A stretch of 64,000 nucleotides of DNA. Origin: an uncultured Lachnospiraceae bacterium (GTDB taxonomy: Bacteria > Bacillota > Clostridia > Lachnospirales > Lachnospiraceae). The stretch covers positions 1 through 64,000 of the forward strand of contig CAMBKU010000003.1 of NCBI GenBank assembly GCA_945868305.1, given 5' to 3'. Position numbers and translations under genes: made by a program. The notes under the pieces were generated by a model that worked only from the letters and a program-made list of their open reading frames with translations, was not told the origin of the DNA and ran no database searches. Shown here one piece after another: positions 52,490 through 62,492 of this stretch. Numbering within the stretch: the first letter of the stretch is position 1; every line of letters begins with the position of its first letter.

Positions 52490-53912
52490 CCAGATAATAA
52501 AATCCTTTACATTCCGTCAAGCGTACCAAAACCAGCTTTCCAATCATATCCGCTGTTCCTGGCAGATGTACAACAGAATTATTGGAAAGTCTTCCAGTTA
52601 CCAAATGGGAATCCTGTTCATTTATATTTTCAATCAGAACTTCTTCTACACTTCCCGTAAGTTTTTCTGCCTTTTCCCCCGCAATTGTCTGTACCCGTTC
52701 AAGGAGACGTTCAAAACGTTGCTTGACAATTTCTTCCGGCACCTGCTCCTCCATTTGAGCTGCCGGAGTTCCGGTTCGTTTTGAATAAATAAATGTAAAA
52801 GCACTGTCATAGCGCACCTGCTCTACAACATCCATGGTTTCTAAAAAGTCTTCCTCGGTCTCACCCGGAAAACCTACGATGATATCCGTAGTAATCGCAA
52901 TATCCGGCACTGCCGCCCGAATTTTTTCTACCAAAGCAAGATATTGCTCCTTCGTATAATGTCGGTTCATAATCTTAAGCAGTCTGGAACTGCCGGACTG
53001 CAACGGAAGATGAAGATGTTTGCAAATTTTTTTAGAATGTTTCAACACTTCAATTAATTCATCGGATAAATCCTTCGGATGGGATGTCATAAAACGAATG
53101 CGCTCTAATCCCTCTATCTTTTCTACCTCCTGTAGAAGTTCCGCAAAGGTGACCGGATGTTCTAAGTTCTTTCCGTAGGAGTTAACGTTTTGTCCCAAAA
53201 GCATTACTTCCACTACACCATCTGCCACAAGCTGCTCAATTTCCCGGATAATATCCCTGGGTTCTCTGCTGCGTTCCCTGCCCCGCACATAAGGCACAAT
53301 ACAGTAGCTGCAGAAATTGTTACAGCCGAACATGATATTCACACCGGATTTGAATGAATATTTTCGTTCTATCGGAAGATCCTCCACAATTTTGTCCGTA
53401 TCATCCCATACATCCACTACCATAGAGTCCGCTTCCAACGCGTTGACCAAAAGCTCAGCAAATTTATAAATATTATGCGTCCCAAAAATAAGGTCCACAA
53501 AACGATAGCTGGATTTTATTTTTTCCACTACTTTTTCTTCCTGCATCATACAACCGCAGAGAGCAATCATCATATCACGGTTTTTCTTTTTAAATCCATT
53601 TAAATAGCCGAGCCTGCCGTAAACCTTGTTGTTTGCATTCTCACGAACAGTACAGGTATTATAGATAACAAAATCAGCTTCTTCCGTATCCGTTTCCACA
53701 TATCCGATATTTTCTAATATTCCTACCAGTTTTTCAGAATCCCTGGCATTCATCTGACACCCGAAAGTCGATACATGAAAGGTCAGTTTTCTACCCTTTT
53801 TCCCCTCAAGCTGATGCACATACTGCTTTGCGATATCCATATAATAAAATTGACGCTGCGGCTCCGTCTCCGGTACCGGAAGGTCACATACAATTCTTGT
53901 TAATTCCTTCAT
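52473..53912 (-). CDS. miaB: tRNA-2-methylthio-N6-dimethylallyladenosine synthase
   Basis: STFGCQMNARDSEKLVGILENIGY, FGCNNFCSYCIVPYVRGRERSR and MLLGQNVNSYG. Confidence 0.97.
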   Translation of the reverse strand: MKELTRIVCDLPVPETEPQRQFYYMDIAKQYVHQLEGKKGRKLTFHVSTFGCQMNARDSEKLVGILENIGYVETDTEEADFVIYNTCTVRENANNKVYGRLGYLNGFKKKNRDMMIALCGCMMQEEKVVEKIKSSYRFVDLIFGTHNIYKFAELLVNALEADSMVVDVWDDTDKIVEDLPIERKYSFKSGVNIMFGCNNFCSYCIVPYVRGRERSREPRDIIREIEQLVADGVVEVMLLGQNVNSYGKNLEHPVTFAELLQEVEKIEGLERIRFMTSHPKDLSDELIEVLKHSKKICKHLHLPLQSGSSRLLKIMNRHYTKEQYLALVEKIRAAVPDIAITTDIIVGFPGETEEDFLETMDVVEQVRYDSAFTFIYSKRTGTPAAQMEEQVPEEIVKQRFERLLERVQTIAGEKAEKLTGSVEEVLIENINEQDSHLVTGRLSNNSVVHLPGTADMIGKLVLVRLTECKGFYYLGEVVE

Positions 53913-53931
53913 AAAATCCTCTTTCTAAATA

Positions 53932-55194
53932 TTACTTTCTAACCTGACCATTTCCATAAATAATATATTTTGTACTGGTCAATGCTTCTAAGCCCATCGG
54001 CCCTCTTGCATGAAGTTTCTGGGTACTGATCCCAATTTCTGCTCCAAAGCCAAACTCAAAACCATCGGTAAAACGGGTGGACGCATTTACATAAACCGCC
54101 GCTGCATCTACTTCATTTAAGAATTTTTCAGCATTGTTATAACTGTTTGTAATGATTGCTTCGGAATGTCCGGTATTGTACTTATTAATGTGAGCAATTG
54201 CCTCATCCACATTTGCCACGGTTTTCGCAGAAATAATGTAATCCAGATATTCCATGCCCCAATCTTCCTCCGTAGCTTCCTTCACCTCCGCTTTGCTTTT
54301 ACTTTCTGCCAAAACTTCCATTACCCGTTTATCTCCACGGATTTCCACGCTTTTCTCTTTTAACTTTTCTGCCAAAAGCGGCATAAACGTATCCACGATT
54401 TTTTCATGAATAACAATGGATTCGCAGGCATTACATACCCCGATACGCTGCGTCTTTGCATTAAAAATAATATCGACCGCCATATCAAAATCTGCTGTTT
54501 CATCTACGAAAATGTGACAATTTCCCGTTCCCGTCTCGATAACCGGAACCGTAGCATTTTTCACTACCGCCTGAATCAACCTTGCACTGCCTCTTGGAAT
54601 CAGCACATCCACATATCCATTCATCTGCATGAATTTTGTTGCTGTTTCATGGCTGGTATCTTCAATCAACTGAATTGCAGTTTCAGGCAATCCAACCTCT
54701 TTTAATGTATTCTGGATGCTCGCTACAATTGCCTTGTTGGAATATAAGGCATCACTGCCGCCTTTTAAGATTACCACATTCCCGGTTTTAAAACACAAAG
54801 CAAAAGCATCTGCCGTCACATTAGGTCTCGCTTCATAAATAATACCGACTACACCGAGAGGAACTCTCTTTTTTCCAATCATCAGTCCATTTGGACGCTT
54901 TTTCATGGAAAGCACTTCCCCAATCGGATCATCCAGCGCTGCCACTTGAAGCAATCCTTCTGCCATCTGTGCGATGCGTTCTTCCGTCAGAAGCAGACGA
55001 TCCAGCAAACCATCCGGCATTTCCTTTTTCTTACCGTTCTCCATATCGACTGCATTCGCTTTTATAATCTCTTTACTGTCCCGCTTCAAATTTTCCGCTG
55101 CCCGTCTTAAAACTTCGTTTTTTGTATTTGTATCCAAAGTACGCATGGTACTTTCTGTCTCTTTTGCTCTTTTCCCAAGTTCTTCTAAGTTCAT
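53932..55194 (-). CDS. proA: Glutamate-5-semialdehyde dehydrogenase
   Basis: [29 protein letters not shown] and [26 protein letters not shown]. Confidence 0.98.
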   Translation of the reverse strand: MNLEELGKRAKETESTMRTLDTNTKNEVLRRAAENLKRDSKEIIKANAVDMENGKKKEMPDGLLDRLLLTEERIAQMAEGLLQVAALDDPIGEVLSMKKRPNGLMIGKKRVPLGVVGIIYEARPNVTADAFALCFKTGNVVILKGGSDALYSNKAIVASIQNTLKEVGLPETAIQLIEDTSHETATKFMQMNGYVDVLIPRGSARLIQAVVKNATVPVIETGTGNCHIFVDETADFDMAVDIIFNAKTQRIGVCNACESIVIHEKIVDTFMPLLAEKLKEKSVEIRGDKRVMEVLAESKSKAEVKEATEEDWGMEYLDYIISAKTVANVDEAIAHINKYNTGHSEAIITNSYNNAEKFLNEVDAAAVYVNASTRFTDGFEFGFGAEIGISTQKLHARGPMGLEALTSTKYIIYGNGQVRK

Positions 55195-55197
55195 GTC

Positions 55198-55755
55198 TTA
55201 TCCTCCTATTTCTATTATTCCCTTTTCCGTTACCAGATACTGCATCCGAATATCCTGCGGCTCTGTCGACAGATTTTGCACAAGCTGCATTTCATATGCT
55301 GTTCCCAGCCGCAGGCAGTCGGGATGTGCCGCAAAATAACGATCATAGTAGCCTTTTCCATACCCTGCCCTGTTTCCTTCTTGATCAAAAACCACACCGG
55401 GTACCAATACCAGCTTGGGTTCTCCGTTTCCAACTTTTGTTTTCACTGGCTCCATTACATGAAAATATCCCTCTTCTAACTGGGAAAAATCTGAAATCTC
55501 ATAAAATTCCATATTGTCTCCCTGCACTTTGGGAAAAAAAGTTTTCTTACCGTCTTGCCAGGCCTGCTCCACTACTTTATTCAAACGTACTTCATTTCCC
55601 AATGGATAGTAAAAGCCGATACTTTCTGCTGTTTTGTATAAATTGCATTCTAAGATAACAGAACAAATTTTCTCAGAAGCCAAAGCCGTCTCTGTTTCTG
55701 TCAACTTTTCCCGCTTATTTTTATATTGTTTTCTAATTTGCGCTTTTGTTTCCAT
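55198..55755 (-). CDS. 5-formyltetrahydrofolate cyclo-ligase
   Basis: IRKQYKNKREKLTETE...VLVPGVVFDQEGNRAGYGKGYYDRYF. Confidence 0.95.
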   Translation of the reverse strand: METKAQIRKQYKNKREKLTETETALASEKICSVILECNLYKTAESIGFYYPLGNEVRLNKVVEQAWQDGKKTFFPKVQGDNMEFYEISDFSQLEEGYFHVMEPVKTKVGNGEPKLVLVPGVVFDQEGNRAGYGKGYYDRYFAAHPDCLRLGTAYEMQLVQNLSTEPQDIRMQYLVTEKGIIEIGG

Positions 55756-55954
55756 ATTTTTCTCCAAGATTTTCAATTGTGCCGTCCGCGTTTTGAATAT
55801 CTATGTTATTTAACTGATTTCTCAAATTATTCCGAACACTGGCAATAAACTCCTTCCGGAGGATTGCCTGTTCTTCTTTTTCTGCCTCAGTCAGGCCTTC
55901 TGCTTTTGATTTACGGTATAATTCATTGATTCTTTCAATTTTTGTATCGTTCAT
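55733..55954 (-). CDS. DUF896 domain-containing protein
   Basis: IERINELYRKSKAEGLTEAEKEEQAILRKEFIASVRNNLRNQLNNI. Confidence 0.94.
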   Translation of the reverse strand: MNDTKIERINELYRKSKAEGLTEAEKEEQAILRKEFIASVRNNLRNQLNNIDIQNADGTIENLGEKYGNKSAN

Positions 55955-55958
55955 AATT

Positions 55959-56807
55959 TTAACCTATACTTTCTTCAATATAATCTGCAATATAAAAGTC
56001 TTCATTCTTATGTGCTTTAAACAGAGTTCCGGTATATTCTCCCTCGAAAATCTGATGAATGACACCTACATTTTCTCCGTTGGCGATTACCATATCGGCA
56101 CCGGAAACCGTTGCAATATGTGCTGCCGTCAGCTTTGTGGCCATACCTCCGGTTCCCACATCGCTTCCTGTGGAATCCTTCGCCATATGTAAAATATGAT
56201 CATCCAGCTGATCTACAATCCGAATCAATTTGGCATCTTTGTTCTTATGCGGATCATCCGTAAACAATCCGTCAATATCCGAAAGAAGAATCAAAAGATC
56301 CGCTCCAACCAGGGACGCTACAATTGCCGATAACGTATCGTTATCGCCAAACTGCATCTCATAAGTAGACACTGTATCATTCTCATTAACAATAGGAATC
56401 ACACCAAGGTGAAACAATTCTTCAAAGGTATTCTGCGCATTTTTCCGTGATACATTATTTATCATGGTGTTCTTTGTCATAAGCACCTGTCCCACAGTCT
56501 GATTATATTCTGCAAACATTTTCTGATAAACCATCATGAGCTTAGCCTGTCCCACCGCGGCACAAGCCTGCTTTGTCGCAATGTTCTTCGGTCGTTCTGC
56601 AAGTCCAATGCTCTTTCTTCCCGCCGCAATCGCTCCGGAAGATACTAAACAGACATCCATGCCCTGATTACGCAAATCACATAATTCGCGTACCAGGCGT
56701 TCCACCTTAATCAAGTTCATATCCCCGGTTCCCGGATGCTGCAGCGAAGAAGAACCGATTTTTACTACAACACGCCTTTTTTCTGTTTCCTGCCTTGTGC
56801 TTTCCAT
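55959..56807 (-). CDS. proB: Glutamate 5-kinase (no PUA domain)
   Basis: VVKIGSSSLQHP...VSSGAIAAGRKSIGL, VIPIVNENDTV and GTGGMATKLTAAHIA. Confidence 0.97.
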   Translation of the reverse strand: MESTRQETEKRRVVVKIGSSSLQHPGTGDMNLIKVERLVRELCDLRNQGMDVCLVSSGAIAAGRKSIGLAERPKNIATKQACAAVGQAKLMMVYQKMFAEYNQTVGQVLMTKNTMINNVSRKNAQNTFEELFHLGVIPIVNENDTVSTYEMQFGDNDTLSAIVASLVGADLLILLSDIDGLFTDDPHKNKDAKLIRIVDQLDDHILHMAKDSTGSDVGTGGMATKLTAAHIATVSGADMVIANGENVGVIHQIFEGEYTGTLFKAHKNEDFYIADYIEESIG

Positions 56808-56905
56808 TTTATCATAACCTCGCCATTTTATCTTATTATTTCTCAACTATATACTTTACCATATCCGTCATAAAAAATCATCTCCTATTTCATATTTATC
56901 GCATC

Positions 56906-56934
56906 TTGTCTGCTTTCCATAGTTGTGCTATCTT
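56906..56934 (+). promoter_or_regulatory. Candidate promoter of the ApbE gene
   Basis: TTGTCT-17 bp-TATCTT. Confidence 0.5.
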
Positions 56935-56999
56935 ATTTTAAGAGCATTTTTCCGGTTTCTGCCGGAAAATAAGAAATTAAGGAAGGAACGGCAGCCAAC

Positions 57000-58022
57000 A
57001 TGCGAAAGAAAATTGTATCAGTTATCGGAATTTTATGTTTTATCGGAATTCTTCTTATTTTTTATAAAAATTCATCCCTGGAGGAAACGGATACCACCAT
57101 TTCTAAAACTGGATTTTATTTTGACACAGTCATCAAAATCACTCTCTATGATACAGACAACGAAACTTATCTCGACGAATGTTTTGCTCTGGCGGAAAAA
57201 TACGAAAATCTGCTCAGTACCACCATTACAGAAAGCGATGTTTCCAAAATTAACGTTTCCGGCGGTACACCGGTTGTTGTTTCCGATGAAACCCGAGAAC
57301 TGATTGAGTACGGAATATACTATGGGAATTTAAGCAGTGGAAATTTTGACATTACAGTTGGAAAGCTTTCTTCACTGTGGGATTTTTCTGAAAATTCAGG
57401 AACCGTGCCTGACGCAGATGCCATCGCTTCCGCAGTTTCTACCATCGGATACCAGGATATTAACCTGACCGATAATACTGTCACCCTGTGTAACCCCGAT
57501 GCCTCTATTGATCTCGGTGGTATTGCAAAAGGCTTCATCGCCGATAAAATGAAAGCTTACTTAAATGAAAACGGTGTCACAAGCGGCATCATCAATCTGG
57601 GTGGAAATGTGCTGACTCTGGGCGAAAAGGAAGACGGTTCCGATTATATCATTGGCATTCAAGAACCATTCTCCGACACTGGAACCGCCCTTGCTACGGT
57701 ATCGGTCAAGGATGCTACTGTCGTAAGTTCCGGTGTTTATGAGCGATATTTTAAGAAAGATGGCAAACTGTATCACCATATCTTAAACCCAAAGACTGGT
57801 TATCCCTACGAAAACGATCTGACTGGTGTCACCATCATATGTGAGCACTCTGTAGACGGAGATGGCCTAAGCACCACTTGCTTTTCTTTGGGACTCACCG
57901 ATGGGATGAAACTTATCGAATCGCTCCCCAACACAGAAGCTATCTTTATTACCTCCGACGGAGAACTTCATACTTCTTCTGGAATTGGAACTACTATTCC
58001 CTTCGAACTCCTAACTGAATAA
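57000..58022 (+). CDS. apbE: FAD:protein FMN transferase (ApbE family)
   Basis: TGFYFDTVIKITLYDT, IDLGGIAKGFIADKMKAYL and GLSTTCFSLGLTDGMKL. Confidence 0.95.
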   Translation: MRKKIVSVIGILCFIGILLIFYKNSSLEETDTTISKTGFYFDTVIKITLYDTDNETYLDECFALAEKYENLLSTTITESDVSKINVSGGTPVVVSDETRELIEYGIYYGNLSSGNFDITVGKLSSLWDFSENSGTVPDADAIASAVSTIGYQDINLTDNTVTLCNPDASIDLGGIAKGFIADKMKAYLNENGVTSGIINLGGNVLTLGEKEDGSDYIIGIQEPFSDTGTALATVSVKDATVVSSGVYERYFKKDGKLYHHILNPKTGYPYENDLTGVTIICEHSVDGDGLSTTCFSLGLTDGMKLIESLPNTEAIFITSDGELHTSSGIGTTIPFELLTE

Positions 58023-58087
58023 TTTTTAGTCTGAACGCTCTGCCATTACGCAGAATACGCCTTTCGTATAACAGTTACTTTTTAATA

Positions 58088-58131
58088 CAAAAAAGGATTT
58101 TTACCGAAACAATGGTAAAAATCCTTTTTTG
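58088..58131. terminator. Bidirectional terminator between apbE and the HPr-like gene
   Basis: AAAAAAGGATTTTTACCGAAACAATGGTAAAAATCCTTTTTT. Confidence 0.88.
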
Positions 58132-58143
58132 ATACCTTATTAA

Positions 58144-58380
58144 TTAATCAATCACATAATCCTGCAAATGCTGAATAACTTTTTTGGCTTCTGCATCATC
58201 TGCATGAATAGACAATTCTACACACTTTTTCAAATTCAGGCTCATAACACCAATAAGAGACTTGGCATCGACGCACCCCCGTCCGGATTCCAAATCAAAA
58301 TCGCAATTATACTTCTGCAAAATCTGAATAAACTTCCCCACTTTTTCCGGTGAATTAATTAATACATTGACTTTTTTCAT
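58144..58380 (-). CDS. HPr-like protein lacking the phosphoacceptor histidine
   Basis: MKKVNVLINSPEKVGKFIQILQKYNCDFDLESGRGCVDAKSLIGVMSLNLKKCVELSIHADD: HPr fold pattern KSxxGVMSL, but no HARPA motif. Confidence 0.85.
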   Translation of the reverse strand: MKKVNVLINSPEKVGKFIQILQKYNCDFDLESGRGCVDAKSLIGVMSLNLKKCVELSIHADDAEAKKVIQHLQDYVID

Positions 58381-58420
58381 AAACTTCTAATACCCTTTTC
58401 TTTTTTCATTTTACTTAATA

Positions 58421-58449
58421 AATATACACTTAAATTTTTCTATTTTCAA
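58421..58449 (-). promoter_or_regulatory. Candidate promoter of the HPr-like gene
   Basis: Minus TTGAAA-17 bp-TATATT. Confidence 0.5.
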
Positions 58450-58617
58450 CCTTCAATGGAATATTTGTCAGTATTCCTATTTTTTTTTACATTTACTCTG
58501 TTTTATGACATGTTTTTACATTCTTTTACTTTTCGTTTTTCGTTTAATTGTAACATATGTATAAATTAATTCTTTATTTTTGTTTTTTCCTATCATTTTA
58601 TATATATTGTCTCACAT

Positions 58618-58633
58618 TTGAAAACGTTACCAT
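58618..58633. promoter_or_regulatory. cre-like (CcpA) site
   Basis: TTGAAAACGTTACCAT matches WTGNNARCGNWWWCAW except at one position. Confidence 0.4.
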
Positions 58634-58681
58634 TTTTTACCTTACAGCAAAAAAAGCATTAATTAAGAAAAAATATACAGA

Positions 58682-58761
58682 GACGAGCTTTTGCGAATCT
58701 CTCTCTGATTAGCGGTCGTCAAATGTCCCTTCGTGCAAGCACGATGTCCATTTTCCTCGTC
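58682..58761 (-). ncRNA. Candidate structured intergenic RNA or palindromic repeat element
   Basis: Closing stem GACGAG (minus 58761-58756) / CTCGTC (58687-58682), internal perfect hairpin TCGTGC-TT-GCACGA, and a TATATTTTTTC tract just after the closing stem. Confidence 0.4.
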
Positions 58762-58764
58762 ACC

Positions 58765-58802
58765 ATAACAAAAAGAAAGTGCCTGATAAACAGACACTTT
58801 CC
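58765..58802 (-). terminator. Terminator of the rnf operon
   Basis: GAAAGTG..CACTTTC hairpin followed on minus by CTTTTTGTT. Confidence 0.75.
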
Positions 58803-58820
58803 TCTATGCTACCCAGCACT

Positions 58821-59612
58821 TTAAAGAATAATCTTCTTTGGACATTTTTCGGCGCAAACACCACAACCAGTACATTTACTCTGATCAATATATGCTACAT
58901 TGTCCACAACATGTACTGCATCACTCGGACAATTTTTCTCACAAAGATGACAGCCGATACAACCAACAGAGCATGCCTTCATAACATCTTTGCCCTTATC
59001 CTTAGAACTGCACTGTACCAGATGCTTTGCGTTATACGGTACAAGCTCAATCAAGTGTTTCGGACATGCAGCCACACATTTACCACAAGCCTTACATACT
59101 TCTTTGTCTACCACTGCAATACCGTCTACAATGTGAATTGCATCAAACGGGCAGGCTTTTACACAGCTTCCATACCCAAGGCATCCATAATTACAAGACT
59201 TTGGTCCTCCGTTTGGCACAAATGCCATTGCCGAACAATCCTCTACACCTGAATATTCATAATCACGGTTTGCTTTTTCACAGTTACCTGCACATTTTAC
59301 AAAAGCAACCATTTTCTCGCCTTCATCAGCTTTTACTCCCATGATTTCACCGACCTTGGCAGCAACTGGAGCGCCACCTACCGGACACTGATTCACCGGA
59401 GCTTCGCCTTTTACGATAGCAGCAGCAAGACCGGAACATCCAGCATAGCCACAGCCACCACAGTTATTTCCAGGAAGAACATCTAAAATGGCTTCTTCCC
59501 TTTCATCTACTTCTACTTTAAATTTTTCTCCGGCGATTCCGAGGAAAAATCCAATAAAAATACCTACGCAGCCAACAACAACGGCCGCAATAATAATTGC
59601 TGTTACGCTCAT
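58821..59612 (-). CDS. rnfB: Rnf complex subunit RnfB (Fe-S protein)
   Basis: LPGNNCGGCGYAGCSGLAAAI plus several CxxCxxCxxxC ferredoxin motifs. Confidence 0.97.
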   Translation of the reverse strand: MSVTAIIIAAVVVGCVGIFIGFFLGIAGEKFKVEVDEREEAILDVLPGNNCGGCGYAGCSGLAAAIVKGEAPVNQCPVGGAPVAAKVGEIMGVKADEGEKMVAFVKCAGNCEKANRDYEYSGVEDCSAMAFVPNGGPKSCNYGCLGYGSCVKACPFDAIHIVDGIAVVDKEVCKACGKCVAACPKHLIELVPYNAKHLVQCSSKDKGKDVMKACSVGCIGCHLCEKNCPSDAVHVVDNVAYIDQSKCTGCGVCAEKCPKKIIL

Positions 59613-59625
59613 TATATTTTCCCTC

Positions 59626-60201
59626 CTAAATCATACCTGAGAATCCCATGAATGCAATAGACATGAGACAGGCTGTAATAAGTACGATCGCAGTTCCCTG
59701 AAAGGTTTTCGGGATATCATTGTATTCAATCTTTTCACGCAGACCAGCCATGATTACGATTGCAATAAAGAATCCCACTGCTGTTGCAAAACCATTGATG
59801 ACGCTTTCCAAAATACCAAATTCCTTGGTTACATTAGTTAGACAAACGCCAAGTACCGCACAGTTTGTTGTAATAAGCGGCAAATAAACACCAAGTGACT
59901 GGTACAATGCCGGCATGGATTTCTTTAAGAACATCTCAACAAACTGAACCAGTGCCGCAATAACAAGAATGTATACAATAGTTTTCAAATATTGAATATC
60001 TAACGGTGTTAATATAAATTTGTAAATCAAAGCTGTGATAAAGGAAGAAATCGTAATAACGAAAATTACGGCTCCACCCATACCAGCAGCAGTTTCTGTT
60101 TTCTTGGATACGCCTAAGAACGGACAGATACCAAGAAACTGGCTTAACACGACGTTGTTAACGATTGCAGAACCAACTGCAAGTAAAAGTAATTCTTTCA
60201 T
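59626..60201 (-). CDS. rnfA: Rnf complex subunit RnfA
   Basis: AIVNNVVLSQFLGICPFLGVSKKTETAAGMG...LITTNCAVLGVCL. Confidence 0.97.
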   Translation of the reverse strand: MKELLLLAVGSAIVNNVVLSQFLGICPFLGVSKKTETAAGMGGAVIFVITISSFITALIYKFILTPLDIQYLKTIVYILVIAALVQFVEMFLKKSMPALYQSLGVYLPLITTNCAVLGVCLTNVTKEFGILESVINGFATAVGFFIAIVIMAGLREKIEYNDIPKTFQGTAIVLITACLMSIAFMGFSGMI

Positions 60202-60215
60202 CCGTATCTATCCTC

Positions 60216-60926
60216 CTATTCTGTTTTAGCCGATTCCGGCTTTTTTCCGGTACACATTGCAGACTGTCCGCAGGATGCACAATCTCCAGTCAAACATCCG
60301 GACGGTGCCGGCAATGGTTTGCCCTTTGCTTCCATCTTTTTACGGATAATATTCATGCCTGCTACCAAAAATGCCAGAACCAGGAATGCCCCCGGAGCCA
60401 TAACAAAAATGGTAATCGGTGTAAACCAGTCTAAGGATAATACCTGAAAACCAAACAACTGTCCTGCACCTAAAAACTCTCTGACAAGACCAATACTTGT
60501 AAGACCAACGGTAAATCCAAGCCCCATTCCAATACCATCAAAGATGGACGGAACGATTGGATTCTTGGACGCATAGCTTTCGGCACGTCCCAGAATAATA
60601 CAGTTAACAACAATAAGTGGAATATAAACACCTAAAGATGCAGACAAACTTGGCGTATACGCTTCCATAATAAACTGTACTACTGTAACCAGTGATGCCA
60701 CGATAACGATGTAAGCCGGCATACGGACACCATTCGGAATCACTTTACGAAATGCTGAAATCAGCAGATTAGATAAAATAAGTACAACGGTAGTAGAAAG
60801 TCCCATTCCAAGTCCGTTGATGGCAGAGGATGTAACCGCAAGTGTTGGACACATACCAAGCATCAGAACGAAAGTCGGATTTTCTTTAATAATTCCGTTA
60901 TATAAACGTTCTACATTTTTATTCAT
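60216..60926 (-). CDS. rnfE: Rnf complex subunit RnfE with Cys-rich C-terminal tail
   Basis: NPTFVLMLGMCPTLAVTSSAINGLGMG...YIPLIVVNCIILGRAE; tail GCLTGDCASCGQSAMCTGKK. Confidence 0.96.
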   Translation of the reverse strand: MNKNVERLYNGIIKENPTFVLMLGMCPTLAVTSSAINGLGMGLSTTVVLILSNLLISAFRKVIPNGVRMPAYIVIVASLVTVVQFIMEAYTPSLSASLGVYIPLIVVNCIILGRAESYASKNPIVPSIFDGIGMGLGFTVGLTSIGLVREFLGAGQLFGFQVLSLDWFTPITIFVMAPGAFLVLAFLVAGMNIIRKKMEAKGKPLPAPSGCLTGDCASCGQSAMCTGKKPESAKTE

Positions 60927-61534
60927 TACTGCGCACCTCCCAAGTCACTGTTAAAGTATGAAAGCGCTGCATTGACACCATTTGCAATTGCTTTTGAAGT
61001 AATGGTTGCTCCGGAAATGGATTCAATCTGATTATCTGCAGACGGGGCTGATTTTACAACCTCAAAGCTTTCTACCTGTTTTCCTTCGAACTGTCCGTAG
61101 AACTCCTCATCCTCTGCTTTCATACCAAGTCCCGGTGTCTCTGCGATACTGGTGATGGAATAGCCGTTTACAGTTCCATCATTCTGAATACCTACAGAAA
61201 AAGTAATGTTATCCTGGCTGGCATCCTTTGCCGTAACGGTTACAACATAACCAATTACATTGCCGCTTGCATCTTTTGCTTCCTGGATATCATCAATAGA
61301 GTCTTCATATCCTTCTGCAACTACAGCAGCCGTTGCCGCATCCTTGTCAAATCCCTCCAATGCACTAAAGGAATCCGCATCCGAAAACACTTCCTGATAA
61401 GCAGCCTGTGCTGCGGCAAGATTTGCAGCCGCAATCGGCTCTTTGGTAATCTCATAAACAAGACCGAGTACGGTACCAAGCACCAGGGTAAAAGCTGTTA
61501 AAATAAGAGCGTCATGTACAATTTTCTTATTCAT
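60926..61534 (-). CDS. rnfG: Rnf complex subunit RnfG
   Basis: N-terminal TM, ETPGLGMKAEDEEFYGQFEG and flavinylation motif ESISGATITSKAIANGV. Confidence 0.96.
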   Translation of the reverse strand: MNKKIVHDALILTAFTLVLGTVLGLVYEITKEPIAAANLAAAQAAYQEVFSDADSFSALEGFDKDAATAAVVAEGYEDSIDDIQEAKDASGNVIGYVVTVTAKDASQDNITFSVGIQNDGTVNGYSITSIAETPGLGMKAEDEEFYGQFEGKQVESFEVVKSAPSADNQIESISGATITSKAIANGVNAALSYFNSDLGGAQ

Positions 61535-62468
61535 TCTTTTTTGCCTCCTTTACCTGACCGAATGCTTTCGGTACTGTAAATTTCTCAATAATCGGTACAA
61601 GAACGTTGCTCAAGATGATAGCAAAAGATACGCCCTCTGCATTTGCACCGAATACACGGAATAATCCGGTCAATACACCAAGACAAATACCGAAGATAAT
61701 CTGACCTTTTGGTGTGATTGGAGAAGTTACATAGTCAGTTGCCATGAAGAAAGCTCCAAGCATCAGACCACCACCGCAAAGTTCTGCTACGATGTAATTC
61801 CAGTCAAATCCGTGTCCTCCGAATAAAAGAAGGAAAATCACGAATGTAATGATATAAGTTCCCGGAATACGCAAATCAATCACGCCCATAAGAATCAGGA
61901 AAATCGCACCAATTAAAATGCAAATTACAGACGTTTCACCAATCGTACCTGCGGTACGTCCGATTAACATATCCATAACATTTACTTCTTCTCCGTTTCT
62001 AAGCTGTGCCAACGGAGTTGCTCCGGTTACACCATCAAAAGTAAACTTTGTCATATCTGCTGCAAAAGCAATCAAAAGGAAACATCTTGCACCCAGTGCC
62101 GGGTTCATGAAGTTCTGTCCCAGACCGCCAAACAGCATTTTTACGATAACAATAGCAAACACACCACCGATAACTGCTTCCCACCAAGGAAGTGTCGGCG
62201 GAAGATTTAATGCCAGCAAAAGTCCCGTAACAACGGCACTCAAATCATTTAATGTACTTTTTTTATGTACGATTTTTTCAAAAATCCATTCGGAAGCTAC
62301 ACAGCTTGCGATAGTTACTAAAATCAGGACCAATGCATGCAGTCCAAAATTGACGATACCAAATATACTGGCTGGTAATAATGCAATAATCACATACAGC
62401 ATGATTCTGCTGGTTGTGTCTTTATCGCGCACGTGTGGTGATGAAGAAACATGATATAAATCACTCAC
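61527..62468 (-). CDS. rnfD: Rnf complex subunit RnfD
   Basis: SSPHVRDKDTTSRIMLYVIIALLPA, DGVTGATPLAQLRNG and FFMATDYVTSPITPKGQIIFG. Confidence 0.96.
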   Translation of the reverse strand: MSDLYHVSSSPHVRDKDTTSRIMLYVIIALLPASIFGIVNFGLHALVLILVTIASCVASEWIFEKIVHKKSTLNDLSAVVTGLLLALNLPPTLPWWEAVIGGVFAIVIVKMLFGGLGQNFMNPALGARCFLLIAFAADMTKFTFDGVTGATPLAQLRNGEEVNVMDMLIGRTAGTIGETSVICILIGAIFLILMGVIDLRIPGTYIITFVIFLLLFGGHGFDWNYIVAELCGGGLMLGAFFMATDYVTSPITPKGQIIFGICLGVLTGLFRVFGANAEGVSFAIILSNVLVPIIEKFTVPKAFGQVKEAKKNE

Positions 62469-62492
62469 AGATATCCACCTCTTTCTACTGTA

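Noticed and set aside
56947-56968. TTTTCCGGTTTCTGCCGGAAAA hairpin before apbE as a riboswitch or terminator
   Set aside because: Too short for an FMN riboswitch and no U tract in either direction; only a simple 5'UTR stem.
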